Assembly (NCBI GenBank): GCA_041645435.1
Contig: JBAZQB010000003.1
Coordinates: 365,998-429,997 of the forward strand
Reading direction: 5' to 3'
Length of the DNA stretch: 64,000 nucleotides
Origin: Methanoregula sp.
GTDB taxonomy: Archaea; Halobacteriota; Methanomicrobia; Methanomicrobiales; Methanospirillaceae
The notes under the pieces: generated by a model
The model's database searches: none
The model's input: only the letters and a program-made list of their open reading frames with translations
Told to the model about the DNA's origin: nothing
Shown: one piece after another, positions 1 through 9,088 of the stretch
Numbering within the stretch: the stretch's first letter is position 1
How the letters are laid out: every line of letters begins with the position of its first letter
Made by a program: the position numbers and the translations under genes

Positions 1-230
1 TACCGCTCCTCATTGAATTTTCCGTCAGCAAGAAGGGTTGCAACCAGGATCATCATCTGGGTATCATCAGTATATTGTCCAGGATTCAGGCCTTCGTTGG
101 GATGGCCTTTGTAGGGGCGGCGGTACCCATACTTCATCTTGTTCAGGTTAGGAGCACCGCTCTCGTTGGGCATACCCAGCGCATCGCCAATCGCTGCACC
201 CAGCAGGCACCCCTTGAATTTGTCGAGCAT
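1..230 (-). CDS. ADP-ribosylglycohydrolase family protein (N-terminal part, runs off window)
   Basis: Reading the minus strand from the ATG at 228-230 gives an open frame to the window edge (76 codons). The start MLDKFKGCLLGAAIGDALGM and the downstream GQYTDDTQMM are the two conserved N-terminal blocks of the DraG/ADP-ribosylglycohydrolase family, whose acidic and Thr-Asp-Asp residues bind the two catalytic Mg ions. Family members remove ADP-ribose from arginine or other acceptors; the substrate here cannot be told. The gene is divergent from acs. Only about a quarter of the usual length is in view, so intactness is unknown. Confidence 0.85.
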   Translation of the reverse strand, partial: MLDKFKGCLLGAAIGDALGMPNESGAPNLNKMKYGYRRPYKGHPNEGLNPGQYTDDTQMMILVATLLADGKFNEER

Positions 231-376
231 CGATCCTATATTGAAAAACCCGGACAGATAACCCTTTTTATATCCAACCCACGGACTGCGGATTCCCCTG
301 CGCGCTGAACCAGAACCATAAAAACAATATCTTCGTTTTCTCTTTTTCACACCGGAAACCAATCTCCGTGGGCAGA

Positions 377-411
377 TTTGTCGAACGGGTCTTCGACAAA
401 TTATATATAGG
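377..411 (+). promoter_or_regulatory. acs promoter: perfect 9-bp inverted repeat abutting a TATA box
   Basis: A TATA box (TTATATATAG, 401-410) lies about 40 bases before the acs start. Directly upstream is a perfect inverted repeat, TTTGTCGAA (377-385), 6-nt spacer, TTCGACAAA (392-400). The right arm occupies the place of the TFB recognition element. A regulator bound here would compete with TFB/TBP, so it is a candidate operator for acs (inference). A weak ribosome site GGTGGG is at 441-446. Confidence 0.6.
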
Positions 412-449
412 ATGTTTTGCATGATTAATAATGTTAAATTGGTGGGCAC

Positions 450-2342
450 ATGACAGAGGATTTTAATGTCAAACTCGTCGAGGATGTGAAATCATACACA
501 CCCGACCCACAGTACAGAAAAAATGCATGGATGGGAGACTACGAGAAAGTATACAAAGACTTTCTTGCCGACCCGGATGGATTCTGGGAAAATATGGCAA
601 AGGAGCTTGACTGGATCAAACCATGGGATGCCGTCAAAGAATGGAATTACCCCTATGTCAAGTGGTTTACCAATGCCAAGCTGAACATCACGGCAAACTG
701 CCTTGATCGCCACGTGAATGATAACCGCCGCAACAAGGTGGCCCTTATCTGGCGGGGCGAAGAGGGCCGGGAACGTATCTTTACCTACCAGAAGCTCCTC
801 TCACAGGTCTCACGCTTTGCAAATGCGTTGAAGAAGATTGGCGTGAAGAAGGGGGACTGTGTCTGTATTTACATGCCGCTGGTCCCCGAGCAGCTCATCG
901 CCATGCTTGCCTGCGCCCGCATCGGCGCGATCCACAATGTCGTATTCGGAGGATTTGGCGCCGGTGCCCTGAACATGCGGATCCAGGATGCCGAAGCAAA
1001 AGTGGTCATCACCGCAGATATCTCGATCCGCCGCGGCAAGGCAATCCAGCTCAAGGCAATCGTCGACGAAGCGATCATGAATGCTCCCACCGTGGAACAT
1101 GTTATCGTTCTGCGGAGGCGGGATCCTCCGGTGGATCTCCACGAGCGCGAGCTGGATTTCAACGAGATGATGGAGGGGGTGTCCGATGTTTGTCCGCCGG
1201 AAGTCATGGATGCCGAAGATCCGTTCTTCATCCTCTATACCAGCGGATCTACCGGAAAACCGAAGGGTATCATGCATACCTGCGGCGGGTACATGGTAGG
1301 CACCTATTACACCAGTAAATATGTCTTCGATCTGAAGGACAATGATATTTTCTGGTGTACTGCAGATCCCGGTTGGATCACGGGTCACAGTTACATAGTG
1401 TACGGCCCTCTTGCCGTCGGTGCAACCGTCTTTATTTCCGAACTGACCCCCGATTACCCGGATGCGGGCAGCTTCTGGAATCTTATAGAGGAGCAGAAGA
1501 TCACGATCTTCTATACTGCCCCGACAGCAATCCGGATGTTCATGAAGATGGGAGAGGTCTGGCCTAATAAGTACAATTTGAACTCCCTTCGAATCATAGG
1601 CTCTGTCGGAGAACCGCTGAATCCTGAAGCATTCGAGTGGTATTACCATGTCATTGGTAAGGACAAGATCCCGATCCTTGACACCTGGTGGCAAACCGAG
1701 ACCGGCATGCATATGATTACAACGATGATCGGGGAGCCCATGCGCCCCGGCTTTGCCGGAAAACCTATCCCGGGTATCGAGGCAGATGTCGTGGACAAGG
1801 ACGGTAATTCTGTCAAGCCCGGTACCGGCGGGCTTCTCGTGGTTAAATCACCCTGGCCAGCCATGCTGCGGACGGTATACAAGGATGATGAGCGGTACCG
1901 GAAATACTGGGAAACGATAAAAGGTGTCTATGCAGTAGGTGACCTTGCGGTCAAGGGCAAGGACGGGTATATCATGATCCTCGGGCGGGCGGATGATATC
2001 ATCATCGTGGCCGGTCACAACATCGGCACCGCAGAAGTTGAGAGCGCACTGGTTTCCCACCACGCTGTTGCCGAAGCGGCAGTCATTGGAAAGCCGGATG
2101 TGGTGAAAGGGAACACAATCAAGGCGTTCGTCATCCTCCGCGTGGGGAACCAGCCGAGTGATAATCTCAAGCAGGATCTCCTCCATCACGTACGGACGAC
2201 CATCGGACCTATCGCAATGCCTCACGAGATCGATTTCGTGGACAAACTGCCCAAGACCCGGAGTGGCAAGATCATGCGCCGCGTCTTAAAAGCAAAAGAG
2301 ATGGGTATAGACCCCGGCGATATCTCAACGCTGGAGGAATAA
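450..2342 (+). CDS. acs: Acetyl-CoA synthetase (AMP-forming)
   Basis: The 630-aa product has the full length of AMP-forming acetyl-CoA synthetases. Visible are the ACS N-terminal domain, the phosphate-binding loop YTSGSTGKPKG (about residue 263), the TWWQTETG acyl/adenylate motif, and the C-terminal PKTRSGKIMRR whose Lys is the catalytic and regulatory (acetylatable) lysine. It converts acetate, ATP and CoA to acetyl-CoA, AMP and PPi in the cytoplasm. Methanomicrobiales need acetate as a carbon source, so an assimilatory role is likely; the PPi formed could feed a pyrophosphatase such as the one at the window end. An OFA-family transporter follows after 22 bases, probably in the same operon. 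Confidence 0.95.
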   Translation: MTEDFNVKLVEDVKSYTPDPQYRKNAWMGDYEKVYKDFLADPDGFWENMAKELDWIKPWDAVKEWNYPYVKWFTNAKLNITANCLDRHVNDNRRNKVALIWRGEEGRERIFTYQKLLSQVSRFANALKKIGVKKGDCVCIYMPLVPEQLIAMLACARIGAIHNVVFGGFGAGALNMRIQDAEAKVVITADISIRRGKAIQLKAIVDEAIMNAPTVEHVIVLRRRDPPVDLHERELDFNEMMEGVSDVCPPEVMDAEDPFFILYTSGSTGKPKGIMHTCGGYMVGTYYTSKYVFDLKDNDIFWCTADPGWITGHSYIVYGPLAVGATVFISELTPDYPDAGSFWNLIEEQKITIFYTAPTAIRMFMKMGEVWPNKYNLNSLRIIGSVGEPLNPEAFEWYYHVIGKDKIPILDTWWQTETGMHMITTMIGEPMRPGFAGKPIPGIEADVVDKDGNSVKPGTGGLLVVKSPWPAMLRTVYKDDERYRKYWETIKGVYAVGDLAVKGKDGYIMILGRADDIIIVAGHNIGTAEVESALVSHHAVAEAAVIGKPDVVKGNTIKAFVILRVGNQPSDNLKQDLLHHVRTTIGPIAMPHEIDFVDKLPKTRSGKIMRRVLKAKEMGIDPGDISTLEE

Positions 2343-2364
2343 TCTAACCTTTTTGTGAGGGAAA

Positions 2365-3630
2365 ATGAGCGAGACAGTACAGGAAAAACTATTCGGCATG
2401 GAACCCGAAAAAGGGCGATGGGTGCTTGTTATCCTCGGTATGGTCATCAACCTGTGTTTAGGCTCGATCTATTCGTGGAGTGTCTTTGTCAAGCCGCTTA
2501 CCGATTATTTTACCGGCACACTTGGCCAGCAGGTAACAGCCAATGATATCCTTTTGCCGTTTTCGGTTTTTCTGGCATTCTTTGCCATCGCCATGCCGCT
2601 CACCGGGAAATATATAGAACAGTACGGGCCACGGAACGTGACGATCGTTGGCGGGATTTTGACCGGCCTCGGCTGGCTGCTGGCATCGTTTGCAAACTCA
2701 GTCCCGATGCTCTATGTGATGTATGGTATCATCGGGGGTGTCGGTGTCGGTATTGCCTATGGGGTACCGGTCGCAGTATCCGCCCGCTGGTTCCCGGATC
2801 GCCGCGGACTCGCGGTAGGTCTTACGGTCCTTGGGTTCGGGTTCTCTGCACTCATCACGGCCAACCTTGCAGGATATTTCATCGGTTCCTATGGAGTAAT
2901 GAACACATTTCGGATCTTCGGGGTTGTGATGATCATCTTAACGATATTGTTAGCCATGCCCCTGAAATTCCCGAAAACCGGGTGGAAACCTGCGGGGTGG
3001 ACACCCCCTGCACCCGTAGCGGGTCAGCATGTCACCTGTGAGTTCCGGCGCGAACAAATGCTCAAGACATCGTCATTCTATGCGCTCTGGGCCTGCTACT
3101 TCATCGGCTGCCTGGCCGGGCTGATGGCCATCTCGATTGCAAAACCGGTGGGTACCGATGTGGGTATCGAGACCGGGCTTGCCACGATGCTGGTCGGGTT
3201 CTTTGCGGTCTTCAATGGCGGCGGACGCCCCGTCTTTGGTTCGCTGACGGATAAGTTCACACCAAGGAATGCGGCGATGGTCTCGTTTGTCCTCATTGCA
3301 CTGGCATCCCTGCTGATGTGGCAGGTCCAGTCCGTGCTGGTGTACATCATTGCCTTTGCCGTGCTCTGGGGGTGTCTCGGGGGCTGGCTGGCAATCGCGC
3401 CAACAGCTGCCGGCAGCTTTTTCGGTACTAGCGATTACCCCCGGTGTTATGGAGTAATCTTCCTTGCGTATGGAGCTGGTGCAATAGCCGGACCACAACT
3501 CGCCGGGTTCATCAAAACAGCAACGGGATCATATCTAGGGGTGTTTCCCTATGTGCTTGTCTTGGCAATCATCGGTCTTGTCATCGCATTTACGATGCTG
3601 AAACCGCCGCAGGCACCCCAGAAAAGCTAA
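2365..3630 (+). CDS. OFA-family MFS transporter, candidate acetate/organic acid carrier
   Basis: A 421-aa polytopic protein with about 12 membrane segments. The N-terminal GSIYSWSVFVKPL and the loop motif RWFPDRRGLAVGL are typical of the oxalate/formate antiporter (OFA/OxlT) family of the major facilitator superfamily. The start has a ribosome site GTGAGG at 2355-2360. It lies 22 bases downstream of acs on the same strand, which suggests it brings in acetate for Acs; oxalate, formate or a monocarboxylate are alternatives that sequence cannot separate. Its stop overlaps by a few bases with the stop of the convergent NAD-kinase-like gene. Confidence 0.88.
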   Translation: MSETVQEKLFGMEPEKGRWVLVILGMVINLCLGSIYSWSVFVKPLTDYFTGTLGQQVTANDILLPFSVFLAFFAIAMPLTGKYIEQYGPRNVTIVGGILTGLGWLLASFANSVPMLYVMYGIIGGVGVGIAYGVPVAVSARWFPDRRGLAVGLTVLGFGFSALITANLAGYFIGSYGVMNTFRIFGVVMIILTILLAMPLKFPKTGWKPAGWTPPAPVAGQHVTCEFRREQMLKTSSFYALWACYFIGCLAGLMAISIAKPVGTDVGIETGLATMLVGFFAVFNGGGRPVFGSLTDKFTPRNAAMVSFVLIALASLLMWQVQSVLVYIIAFAVLWGCLGGWLAIAPTAAGSFFGTSDYPRCYGVIFLAYGAGAIAGPQLAGFIKTATGSYLGVFPYVLVLAIIGLVIAFTMLKPPQAPQKS

Positions 3631-4745
3631 TCTTTTTTTCCGCGCTCTGGCTGGTATATGCGTTTTTTCTGGGCCATGCGATACCCGGAAACCACAAGCA
3701 CCGTGTCACCAAATTCGGCATCAAGCGATGAATCCCCCGAGTCAACGTAGAGGACCGGGGTTTCTCTTAGTTTGTGCGGCGTTGCAACTACGATAAGATT
3801 TCCGATCCCCACCGTTCTCACAATGCGGGTGCTGATCTGCTGGTTGCCCCGCCCGAGGATGAAGCCCTGTGCACCTATCGGGCTGAGGAGAATTTTTGCC
3901 TCCTGCCCATGCTCAAGCAACGCCCAGAGTGCCTTTTCGGTCAGATCCATTGCAACCATCTTCCCGTTTTTCACGGCATCAACGCCCAGCAGGGTCTTAT
4001 TCACCCCAATCTCCCGGGCAATGGATTCGGTGGTTGTTCCTGCACCAAGGATATAGAGCACGTCAGGGATCATGATCTCGCGGATGAAACGGGCAATCTC
4101 CTTCTTTGCACGCTCCTCATCCCCTTCTTCAAATACCTGCTTGGAGAACTGGACCTTTCCCGCCAGAACCGGTGTACAGGCAATCCCGTGCAACCGGGTT
4201 TTCAGTTCACCTGCCCGGTACGCATCTTCATCGACATCCATCACTTCTGAATCCCGGAGTGCAGATTTATCAAATCCCGTTACGAGTTCTGCTGCGGTTG
4301 CCGGATCAATAGCAAAGACCGCAGAGTACATCTTCACCCCTGCCGGGATCCCGAGGATCGGCACATCCCTGCCCACCACATCAAAGATGTCCCGGGCGGT
4401 CCCGTCACCGCCGCAAAAAAGGATCAGGTCAACTGCAGATTTCCGGAAAATCTGTGCAGCCTTCCGGGTATCATCGGCACTGCTATCGCCATTGTAATGA
4501 TAGAGCACCTGATAATTCTGCATACCGGCCTCTTTGAGTGCAGCCTCTCCCATAGCTCCCGAGCAGGTAACAAAACTCAGCCCGGCCTGCCGTGAGAGCA
4601 GCGCCAGCGTGATACGCGCCCGGTTCTGTGCCTGCGGAAAGGCCCCACGAAGCCGGGCTTCATCTGCCTTACCATCGGTTCCCTTCAGCCCCACTGCGCC
4701 GCCCATACCGGCTACCGGGTTGATCAGAAAACCGATTCTTTGCAT
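3627..4745 (-). CDS. ATP-NAD kinase family protein (COG3199 type)
   Basis: The product begins MQRIGFLINPVAGMGG and has CGGDGTARD around residue 117, the GGDGT nucleotide-binding motif of the NAD kinase/diacylglycerol kinase fold. At about 372 aa it is longer than ordinary NAD kinase and fits the archaeal COG3199 group, whose substrate is not settled. The ATG at 4743-4745 is preferred; a longer frame to 4796 would run into the trpB2 coding region and adds a tail without family resemblance. It lies 25 bases downstream of trpB2 on the same strand and may be co-transcribed with it. Confidence 0.85.
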   Translation of the reverse strand: MQRIGFLINPVAGMGGAVGLKGTDGKADEARLRGAFPQAQNRARITLALLSRQAGLSFVTCSGAMGEAALKEAGMQNYQVLYHYNGDSSADDTRKAAQIFRKSAVDLILFCGGDGTARDIFDVVGRDVPILGIPAGVKMYSAVFAIDPATAAELVTGFDKSALRDSEVMDVDEDAYRAGELKTRLHGIACTPVLAGKVQFSKQVFEEGDEERAKKEIARFIREIMIPDVLYILGAGTTTESIAREIGVNKTLLGVDAVKNGKMVAMDLTEKALWALLEHGQEAKILLSPIGAQGFILGRGNQQISTRIVRTVGIGNLIVVATPHKLRETPVLYVDSGDSSLDAEFGDTVLVVSGYRMAQKKRIYQPERGKKD

Positions 4746-4770
4746 GAAAAAAGGTGTTGTATCGTAAAAC

Positions 4771-6129
4771 TTATTGTATCTTCGGTATCCGGGCAAGGGA
4801 TTCCTTGATCAGCGCGTCCGGGTATTCATAGTCCACCAGTTGCCCGGAATAGTAGGCATCGTATGCGGTCATATCGAAATTGCCATGACCCGAACAGTTG
4901 AACAGGATTGTCTTTGCTTCACCACTCTTTTTGCATCTGAGCGCTTCATCGATTGCGGATTTCACCGCATGGGATGTTTCAGGAGCTACGATGATTCCTT
5001 CCGTCCGGGCAAAGGTCTGGGCTGCATCAAAGACCTCGCTCTGGTGATAAGCTACGGCCCGCATCACACCATCGTGCACAAGCCGGGAGACAATCGGCGA
5101 ATCCCCGTGGTAGCGGAGACCTCCGGCATGCATAGAGGGGGGAACAAAGTCATGACCGAGCGTGAACATCTTGAGGAGCGGGGTATAGCCGGCCTCATCA
5201 GCAAGATCATAGGTGAATAATCCTTTTGTCAGGGTCGGACAGGATGCCGGTTCGGCTCCGATGATATCCACATCCTTGTGCTTCCCGGTCAGTTTGTCAC
5301 CGGCAAACGGGAACGCGATACCGGCGAAGTTGGAGCCGCCACCAACGCATCCGATCACCACGTCCGGGTAGTCATCGACCATTGCCAGCTGTTCGCGGCA
5401 TTCGAGCCCGATAATCGTCTGGTGGAGGCAGACGTGGTTCAGCACCGAGCCCAACGCGTAGTTGGTGTTGCTGTGGGATGCTGCATCCTCCACGGCTTCA
5501 GAGATGGCCATTCCCAGGCTTCCCGGGGTTTCGGGATCCTTTTCCAGCATCGCACGGCCGGCATTCGTTTTGGTGCTCGGGCTGGGTATGCATTCTGCTC
5601 CCCAGACGTGCATCATCGATTTACGGTAGGGTTTCTGGGTATAGCTCGACCTGACCATGTAGACCGTGCACTCCAGATTATAGAGCATCGTGGCAAAGGA
5701 CATGGCAGAACCCCATTGCCCTGCACCGGTCTCAGTTGCGATCCTCTCGATTCCTGCCTTCATGTTGTAATATGCCTGCGGGATAGACGTGTTCGTTTTA
5801 TGGCTGCCAGCGGGACTGACACCTTCCCACTTATAGTAGATCTTTGCCGGGGTCTTGAGGAACTTTTCAAGCCGGTGGGCACGGTACAGGGGGCTTGGCC
5901 TCCAGAGGCGAAGCACATCCCGAACTTCTTCGGGAATATCGATATGACGATCGGTTGTTACTTCCTGCCGTATCAGATCCATCGGGAAAATTGCTGACAG
6001 ATCCGCAGGACCTATCGGTTTGTGGGTTGCCGGATGGAGAGGCGGATCGAGCGGGGATTTCAAGTCCGCCTGAACATTATACCACTGTTTTGGAATCTGC
6101 TCCTCATCGAGAAGGATTTTTGTCTGCAT
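4771..6129 (-). CDS. trpB2: Tryptophan synthase beta chain, TrpB2 type
   Basis: The 452-aa length, the long N-terminal region and KWEGVSPAGSHKTNT (PLP lysine in GSHKTN) with GCVGGGSNFAG (phosphate-binding loop) identify the TrpB2 branch of tryptophan synthase beta. TrpB makes tryptophan from indole and serine; TrpB2 proteins often sit away from trpA, as here, and may salvage indole or act as a serine deaminase (family knowledge). No trpA or other trp gene is near. A TATA-like box at 6150-6161 lies about 27 bases before the ATG, suggesting a leaderless mRNA. Confidence 0.92.
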   Translation of the reverse strand: MQTKILLDEEQIPKQWYNVQADLKSPLDPPLHPATHKPIGPADLSAIFPMDLIRQEVTTDRHIDIPEEVRDVLRLWRPSPLYRAHRLEKFLKTPAKIYYKWEGVSPAGSHKTNTSIPQAYYNMKAGIERIATETGAGQWGSAMSFATMLYNLECTVYMVRSSYTQKPYRKSMMHVWGAECIPSPSTKTNAGRAMLEKDPETPGSLGMAISEAVEDAASHSNTNYALGSVLNHVCLHQTIIGLECREQLAMVDDYPDVVIGCVGGGSNFAGIAFPFAGDKLTGKHKDVDIIGAEPASCPTLTKGLFTYDLADEAGYTPLLKMFTLGHDFVPPSMHAGGLRYHGDSPIVSRLVHDGVMRAVAYHQSEVFDAAQTFARTEGIIVAPETSHAVKSAIDEALRCKKSGEAKTILFNCSGHGNFDMTAYDAYYSGQLVDYEYPDALIKESLARIPKIQ

Positions 6130-6149
6130 ATGTAGTCATTGAATTGTGC

Positions 6150-6161
6150 AAATATATACAT
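6150..6161 (-). promoter_or_regulatory. TATA box of trpB2
   Basis: On the minus strand the sequence reads TGTATATATTTG, centred about 27 bases before the trpB2 ATG (6127-6129). At the usual archaeal TATA-to-start distance, transcription would begin at or next to the start codon, giving a leaderless message. Confidence 0.55.
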
Positions 6162-6179
6162 TGCTGTACAAATATGAAA

Positions 6180-6567
6180 AATTATGAGTGTATGTGTCCA
6201 TTAAAAAAGACCTGCAACAAATGTAATACAATCGTATTATGCAACATATTTCGATAAAAAAAAGTACCCGGATGCCTGAATCGTGAGAGAATGATCAGAC
6301 ATTTCATTTGTTCCTGCCAAGATGCTGCATTGTAGTTCCAGGAGTACCGGGAACGCAGGGTACACTTCCAGCCCATCCGTTTCACAAACGCTATTGATAA
6401 AAAAATTGAAGATTTCTCTGAGCCGGATTGAAGTGAGTAGCGATTGATGAGAGCAACAAACTTTTGATTCCGTCAGCCATATCATTAAGATATCCAGAAT
6501 GGTATCTGTAATGAAGTTGTTATTCCTGCAACAACAGTTGTGTTCAACATAAATCGGAGAACATCAG
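6180..6567. other. Intergenic region between trpB2 and the Yip1/ABC cluster
   Basis: About 390 bases without a supported gene. Short frames on the minus strand have no recognisable product. A small inverted repeat (GTTGTT 6516-6521, AACAAC 6530-6535) lies 33-52 bases before the Yip1 gene and could belong to its promoter; no convincing TATA box was assigned. Confidence 0.4.
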
Positions 6568-7236
6568 ATGAAACAATCAATAATTAATCTACTCATCAGA
6601 CCCGGTGCATTCTTCCAGAATGCAATGAATGAGAAAGAGAGCCTGAAATTCCCGGTGCTCGTTGTCCTCGCCGGGGGTATTGTCGGTGCCATGTACGGGT
6701 ACCTTCTTGGAGGTTTGACCGGACAGCTGCTGAACGGGATCCTGCCCGGCATGGGCACGATCATCGTACTTTCAACGGTCATCGGTGCCCTTATCGGCAC
6801 GTTCATATTCTGGGTGATATGGGCTGGCGTGATGTATGCGCTCTCCTTTGTCTTCAAAGGAGAAGGAACGTTTCGACGAACGCTAGAATTCATCGGTTAC
6901 GGCTACCTGCCCCAGGTCTTTGGAACACTCATCACCTTCGTCATAGCACTGGACTACATTCCCCGGATTCATGTCCCCCAGCTCTCTGCTGCAGCAGCCC
7001 AGAATCCCGATCTTATGACAGAAGCAGTCAAAGCACTGATGCATGATCCCGCAATGATGGAACTCAGCCAGATCGCGATGATCATCTCGATCGTCTTTCT
7101 TCTCTGGAGTGCCAACATCTGGATCTTCGGTATGCAACAAGCCCGGAAGCTCTCACCCCGCGATGCGGCACTCTGTGTCGGTATCCCCGTTGTCGTGTAT
7201 ATTCTCTACATGGTCTATTCAATAACGGTGATGTAA
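6568..7236 (+). CDS. Yip1 domain integral membrane protein
   Basis: A 222-aa protein with about five hydrophobic segments. The N-terminal LLIRPGAFFQNAMNEK followed by glycine-rich membrane helices is typical of Yip1-domain proteins of methanogens. Its role is unknown. It is the first gene of a tight four-gene cluster: the stop TAA is followed directly by the ATG of the secreted protein gene, then the ABC ATPase and MacB-like permease. The arrangement suggests it is an accessory membrane component of that transporter (inference). Confidence 0.75.
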   Translation: MKQSIINLLIRPGAFFQNAMNEKESLKFPVLVVLAGGIVGAMYGYLLGGLTGQLLNGILPGMGTIIVLSTVIGALIGTFIFWVIWAGVMYALSFVFKGEGTFRRTLEFIGYGYLPQVFGTLITFVIALDYIPRIHVPQLSAAAAQNPDLMTEAVKALMHDPAMMELSQIAMIISIVFLLWSANIWIFGMQQARKLSPRDAALCVGIPVVVYILYMVYSITVM

Positions 7237-8403
7237 ATGAATACCGTTCGATTAGTCCCCCTTATCAGTCTGGTTCTGCTGGCATGCGCCATGGTTGGCG
7301 TAGTTGCTGCAGATTTCACCACGCCCGAATCGATTGTTGCTGCAGACAAAGTCTACGTATCCGGTGTAACCTATAATCCAGCGGTTTTTTTTCCCGGGGA
7401 CAAAGGTACCCTTACCGTTGATGTAACAAACGGCAATAACGGCACGGGGGTTAATATAAATCATGCCACATTATCCAGTGACTCCATAAAATCAACAGGC
7501 AATCCCTATGATTCCTCATCCAGTCTTGGCCCCGGACAAAAACAATCGTTTGTTTTTTCCGTTATCGCTGATGGTGTGGACGGGACATACTACCCGACGT
7601 TTTCCTTTAGCTTCCGCGATGCAGACAGCCTTTTTTACCGGGCAGTGGTCAAGATTGATGAAACGCCACTTGTGCTGACCATCCTTGATAAGCCGGATAC
7701 ATTCTCGCAGGGCAAGAAAAAGACCATCTATGCACAGGTTGCAAATCCACGGGAGAACACCGTGAAGAATGTAATCCTCGATGTTTCAGGGACCGGCATT
7801 ACCACATCACCGTCCCGGGTGTTTGTAGGGAGTGTTGCATCCGGTGCAACAGTTCCGGTAAACTTTACCGTGACCGCCGAACAGCCAACAACCCTCAATC
7901 TCCTCCTGAACTACGACAACGGGGATAATCCCCACTCAGTGAATATGGAGATCCCGATCGCCTTTGGTGTTGATAAGAAACAGGCAAATCCCGTTATCAG
8001 CAATGTGCAGGTAAAAAGCGATGCCGGTACCTACCACATCACCGGTGATGTCAACAATGCCGGCCTTGAAACTGCAAATACCGTGATGGTCGCAGCTCTC
8101 TCGCCTGCAGTGCCGCAGGACCCGTACAAAACCTACGTGGTCGGCGCCCTCAAACCCGATGATTTCGGCAGCTTCGAAGTGACATTCGCAGCAACAGATG
8201 CCGCAACCATTCCCCTCCAGTTATCCTACAAGGATGCGGATGGGAACGTGTACAACTCTGTCCAGGATGTAAAAATATCAGCATATAATGCAACAACTCA
8301 GAAAAGCACGGGTCTTCCCATGATCCCGATAGTCGCAGTAATTGTCATCCTTGCACTATTCATCGGCGGATGGGTCGTATACCTGAAGAAATACAAGCAG
8401 TGA
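7237..8403 (+). CDS. Secreted, membrane-anchored CARDB/S-layer-like protein (COG1361 type)
   Basis: A 388-aa protein with an N-terminal signal peptide (LISLVLLACAMVGVVAA), several beta-rich Ig/CARDB-like units outside the cell, and a C-terminal membrane helix (PMIPIVAVIVILALFIGGWV) ending in lysines, so it is displayed on the outer face of the membrane. Proteins of this type often accompany MacB-like ABC permeases in archaea and could play the part that MacA-like adaptor proteins play in bacteria (inference). It starts immediately after the Yip1 gene and is followed 7 bases later by the ABC ATPase. Confidence 0.78.
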   Translation: MNTVRLVPLISLVLLACAMVGVVAADFTTPESIVAADKVYVSGVTYNPAVFFPGDKGTLTVDVTNGNNGTGVNINHATLSSDSIKSTGNPYDSSSSLGPGQKQSFVFSVIADGVDGTYYPTFSFSFRDADSLFYRAVVKIDETPLVLTILDKPDTFSQGKKKTIYAQVANPRENTVKNVILDVSGTGITTSPSRVFVGSVASGATVPVNFTVTAEQPTTLNLLLNYDNGDNPHSVNMEIPIAFGVDKKQANPVISNVQVKSDAGTYHITGDVNNAGLETANTVMVAALSPAVPQDPYKTYVVGALKPDDFGSFEVTFAATDAATIPLQLSYKDADGNVYNSVQDVKISAYNATTQKSTGLPMIPIVAVIVILALFIGGWVVYLKKYKQ

Positions 8404-8410
8404 AACAACC

Positions 8411-9088
8411 ATGAACGAACAACCGGTCATGGTGTTTCGGGACGTAACAAAAGTATACCCGTTACCCGCAGGTGACGTCACTGCGCTGGACGGAGTCTCT
8501 TTCCAGGTGGAGAGGGGGGAGTTCATCTCCGTCATGGGACCCTCGGGTTCAGGCAAGTCCACTCTCCTGAACCTGATGGGATGCCTCGACACCCCCACTA
8601 CGGGCGACATCTACATCAGCGGTACCCGCATCGGGGATATGTCGGATACCGAGCTGACCAACCTTCGACGGGATCGCATTGGCTTCATCTTCCAGTATTT
8701 CAATCTCTTTCCCCTTCTCAATATCATCGAGAATGTCACGTTTCCGATGATGCTGAAATCCCAGAAAGCGGTAAACCCGGAACGGGGAAAAGAAGTGCTC
8801 AGGTCTGTGCAACTGGAGGAGAACCTCTTCACCCATACCCCCACCGAACTGTCCGGGGGACAGCAGCAGCGGGTTGCCGTTGCACGGGCACTCATCAATG
8901 ACCCCGATATCCTCCTCTGCGATGAACCAACAGGAAACCTTGATTCAAAGACGGGGGCTGGTATCATGGACCTGATGACTGACCTGAATAAAAAAGGCAC
9001 CACTATCATCATGGTGACGCATGATCCGCACATAGCCGAATACTCGCGGAGGACAATCAGAATCGCTGACGGGAGGATAGTGACATGA
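8411..9088 (+). CDS. ABC transporter ATP-binding protein, LolD/MacB type
   Basis: A 225-aa nucleotide-binding subunit with Walker A GPSGSGKST (about residue 43), the Q loop in IFQYFNLFP, signature LSGGQQQR, Walker B ILLCDEPT, the D loop GNLD and switch His in VTHDPH. The sequence belongs to the LolD/MacB/FtsE-like group that drives mechanotransmission rather than substrate import. Its stop overlaps the permease start (ATGA, 9085-9088), so the two are translationally coupled. Confidence 0.95.
   Translation: MNEQPVMVFRDVTKVYPLPAGDVTALDGVSFQVERGEFISVMGPSGSGKSTLLNLMGCLDTPTTGDIYISGTRIGDMSDTELTNLRRDRIGFIFQYFNLFPLLNIIENVTFPMMLKSQKAVNPERGKEVLRSVQLEENLFTHTPTELSGGQQQRVAVARALINDPDILLCDEPTGNLDSKTGAGIMDLMTDLNKKGTTIIMVTHDPHIAEYSRRTIRIADGRIVT

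Noticed and set aside
75..308. A 77-codon plus-strand frame at the window start
   Set aside because: It is antisense to the ADP-ribosylglycohydrolase gene, which has clear motifs on the minus strand.
810..1712. A 300-codon minus-strand frame opposite acs
   Set aside because: Pure shadow of the GC-rich acs coding strand; acs has complete family motifs.
6182..6485. Two short minus-strand frames upstream of trpB2
   Set aside because: No recognisable product, mutually overlapping in different frames, and located in AT-rich intergenic DNA.
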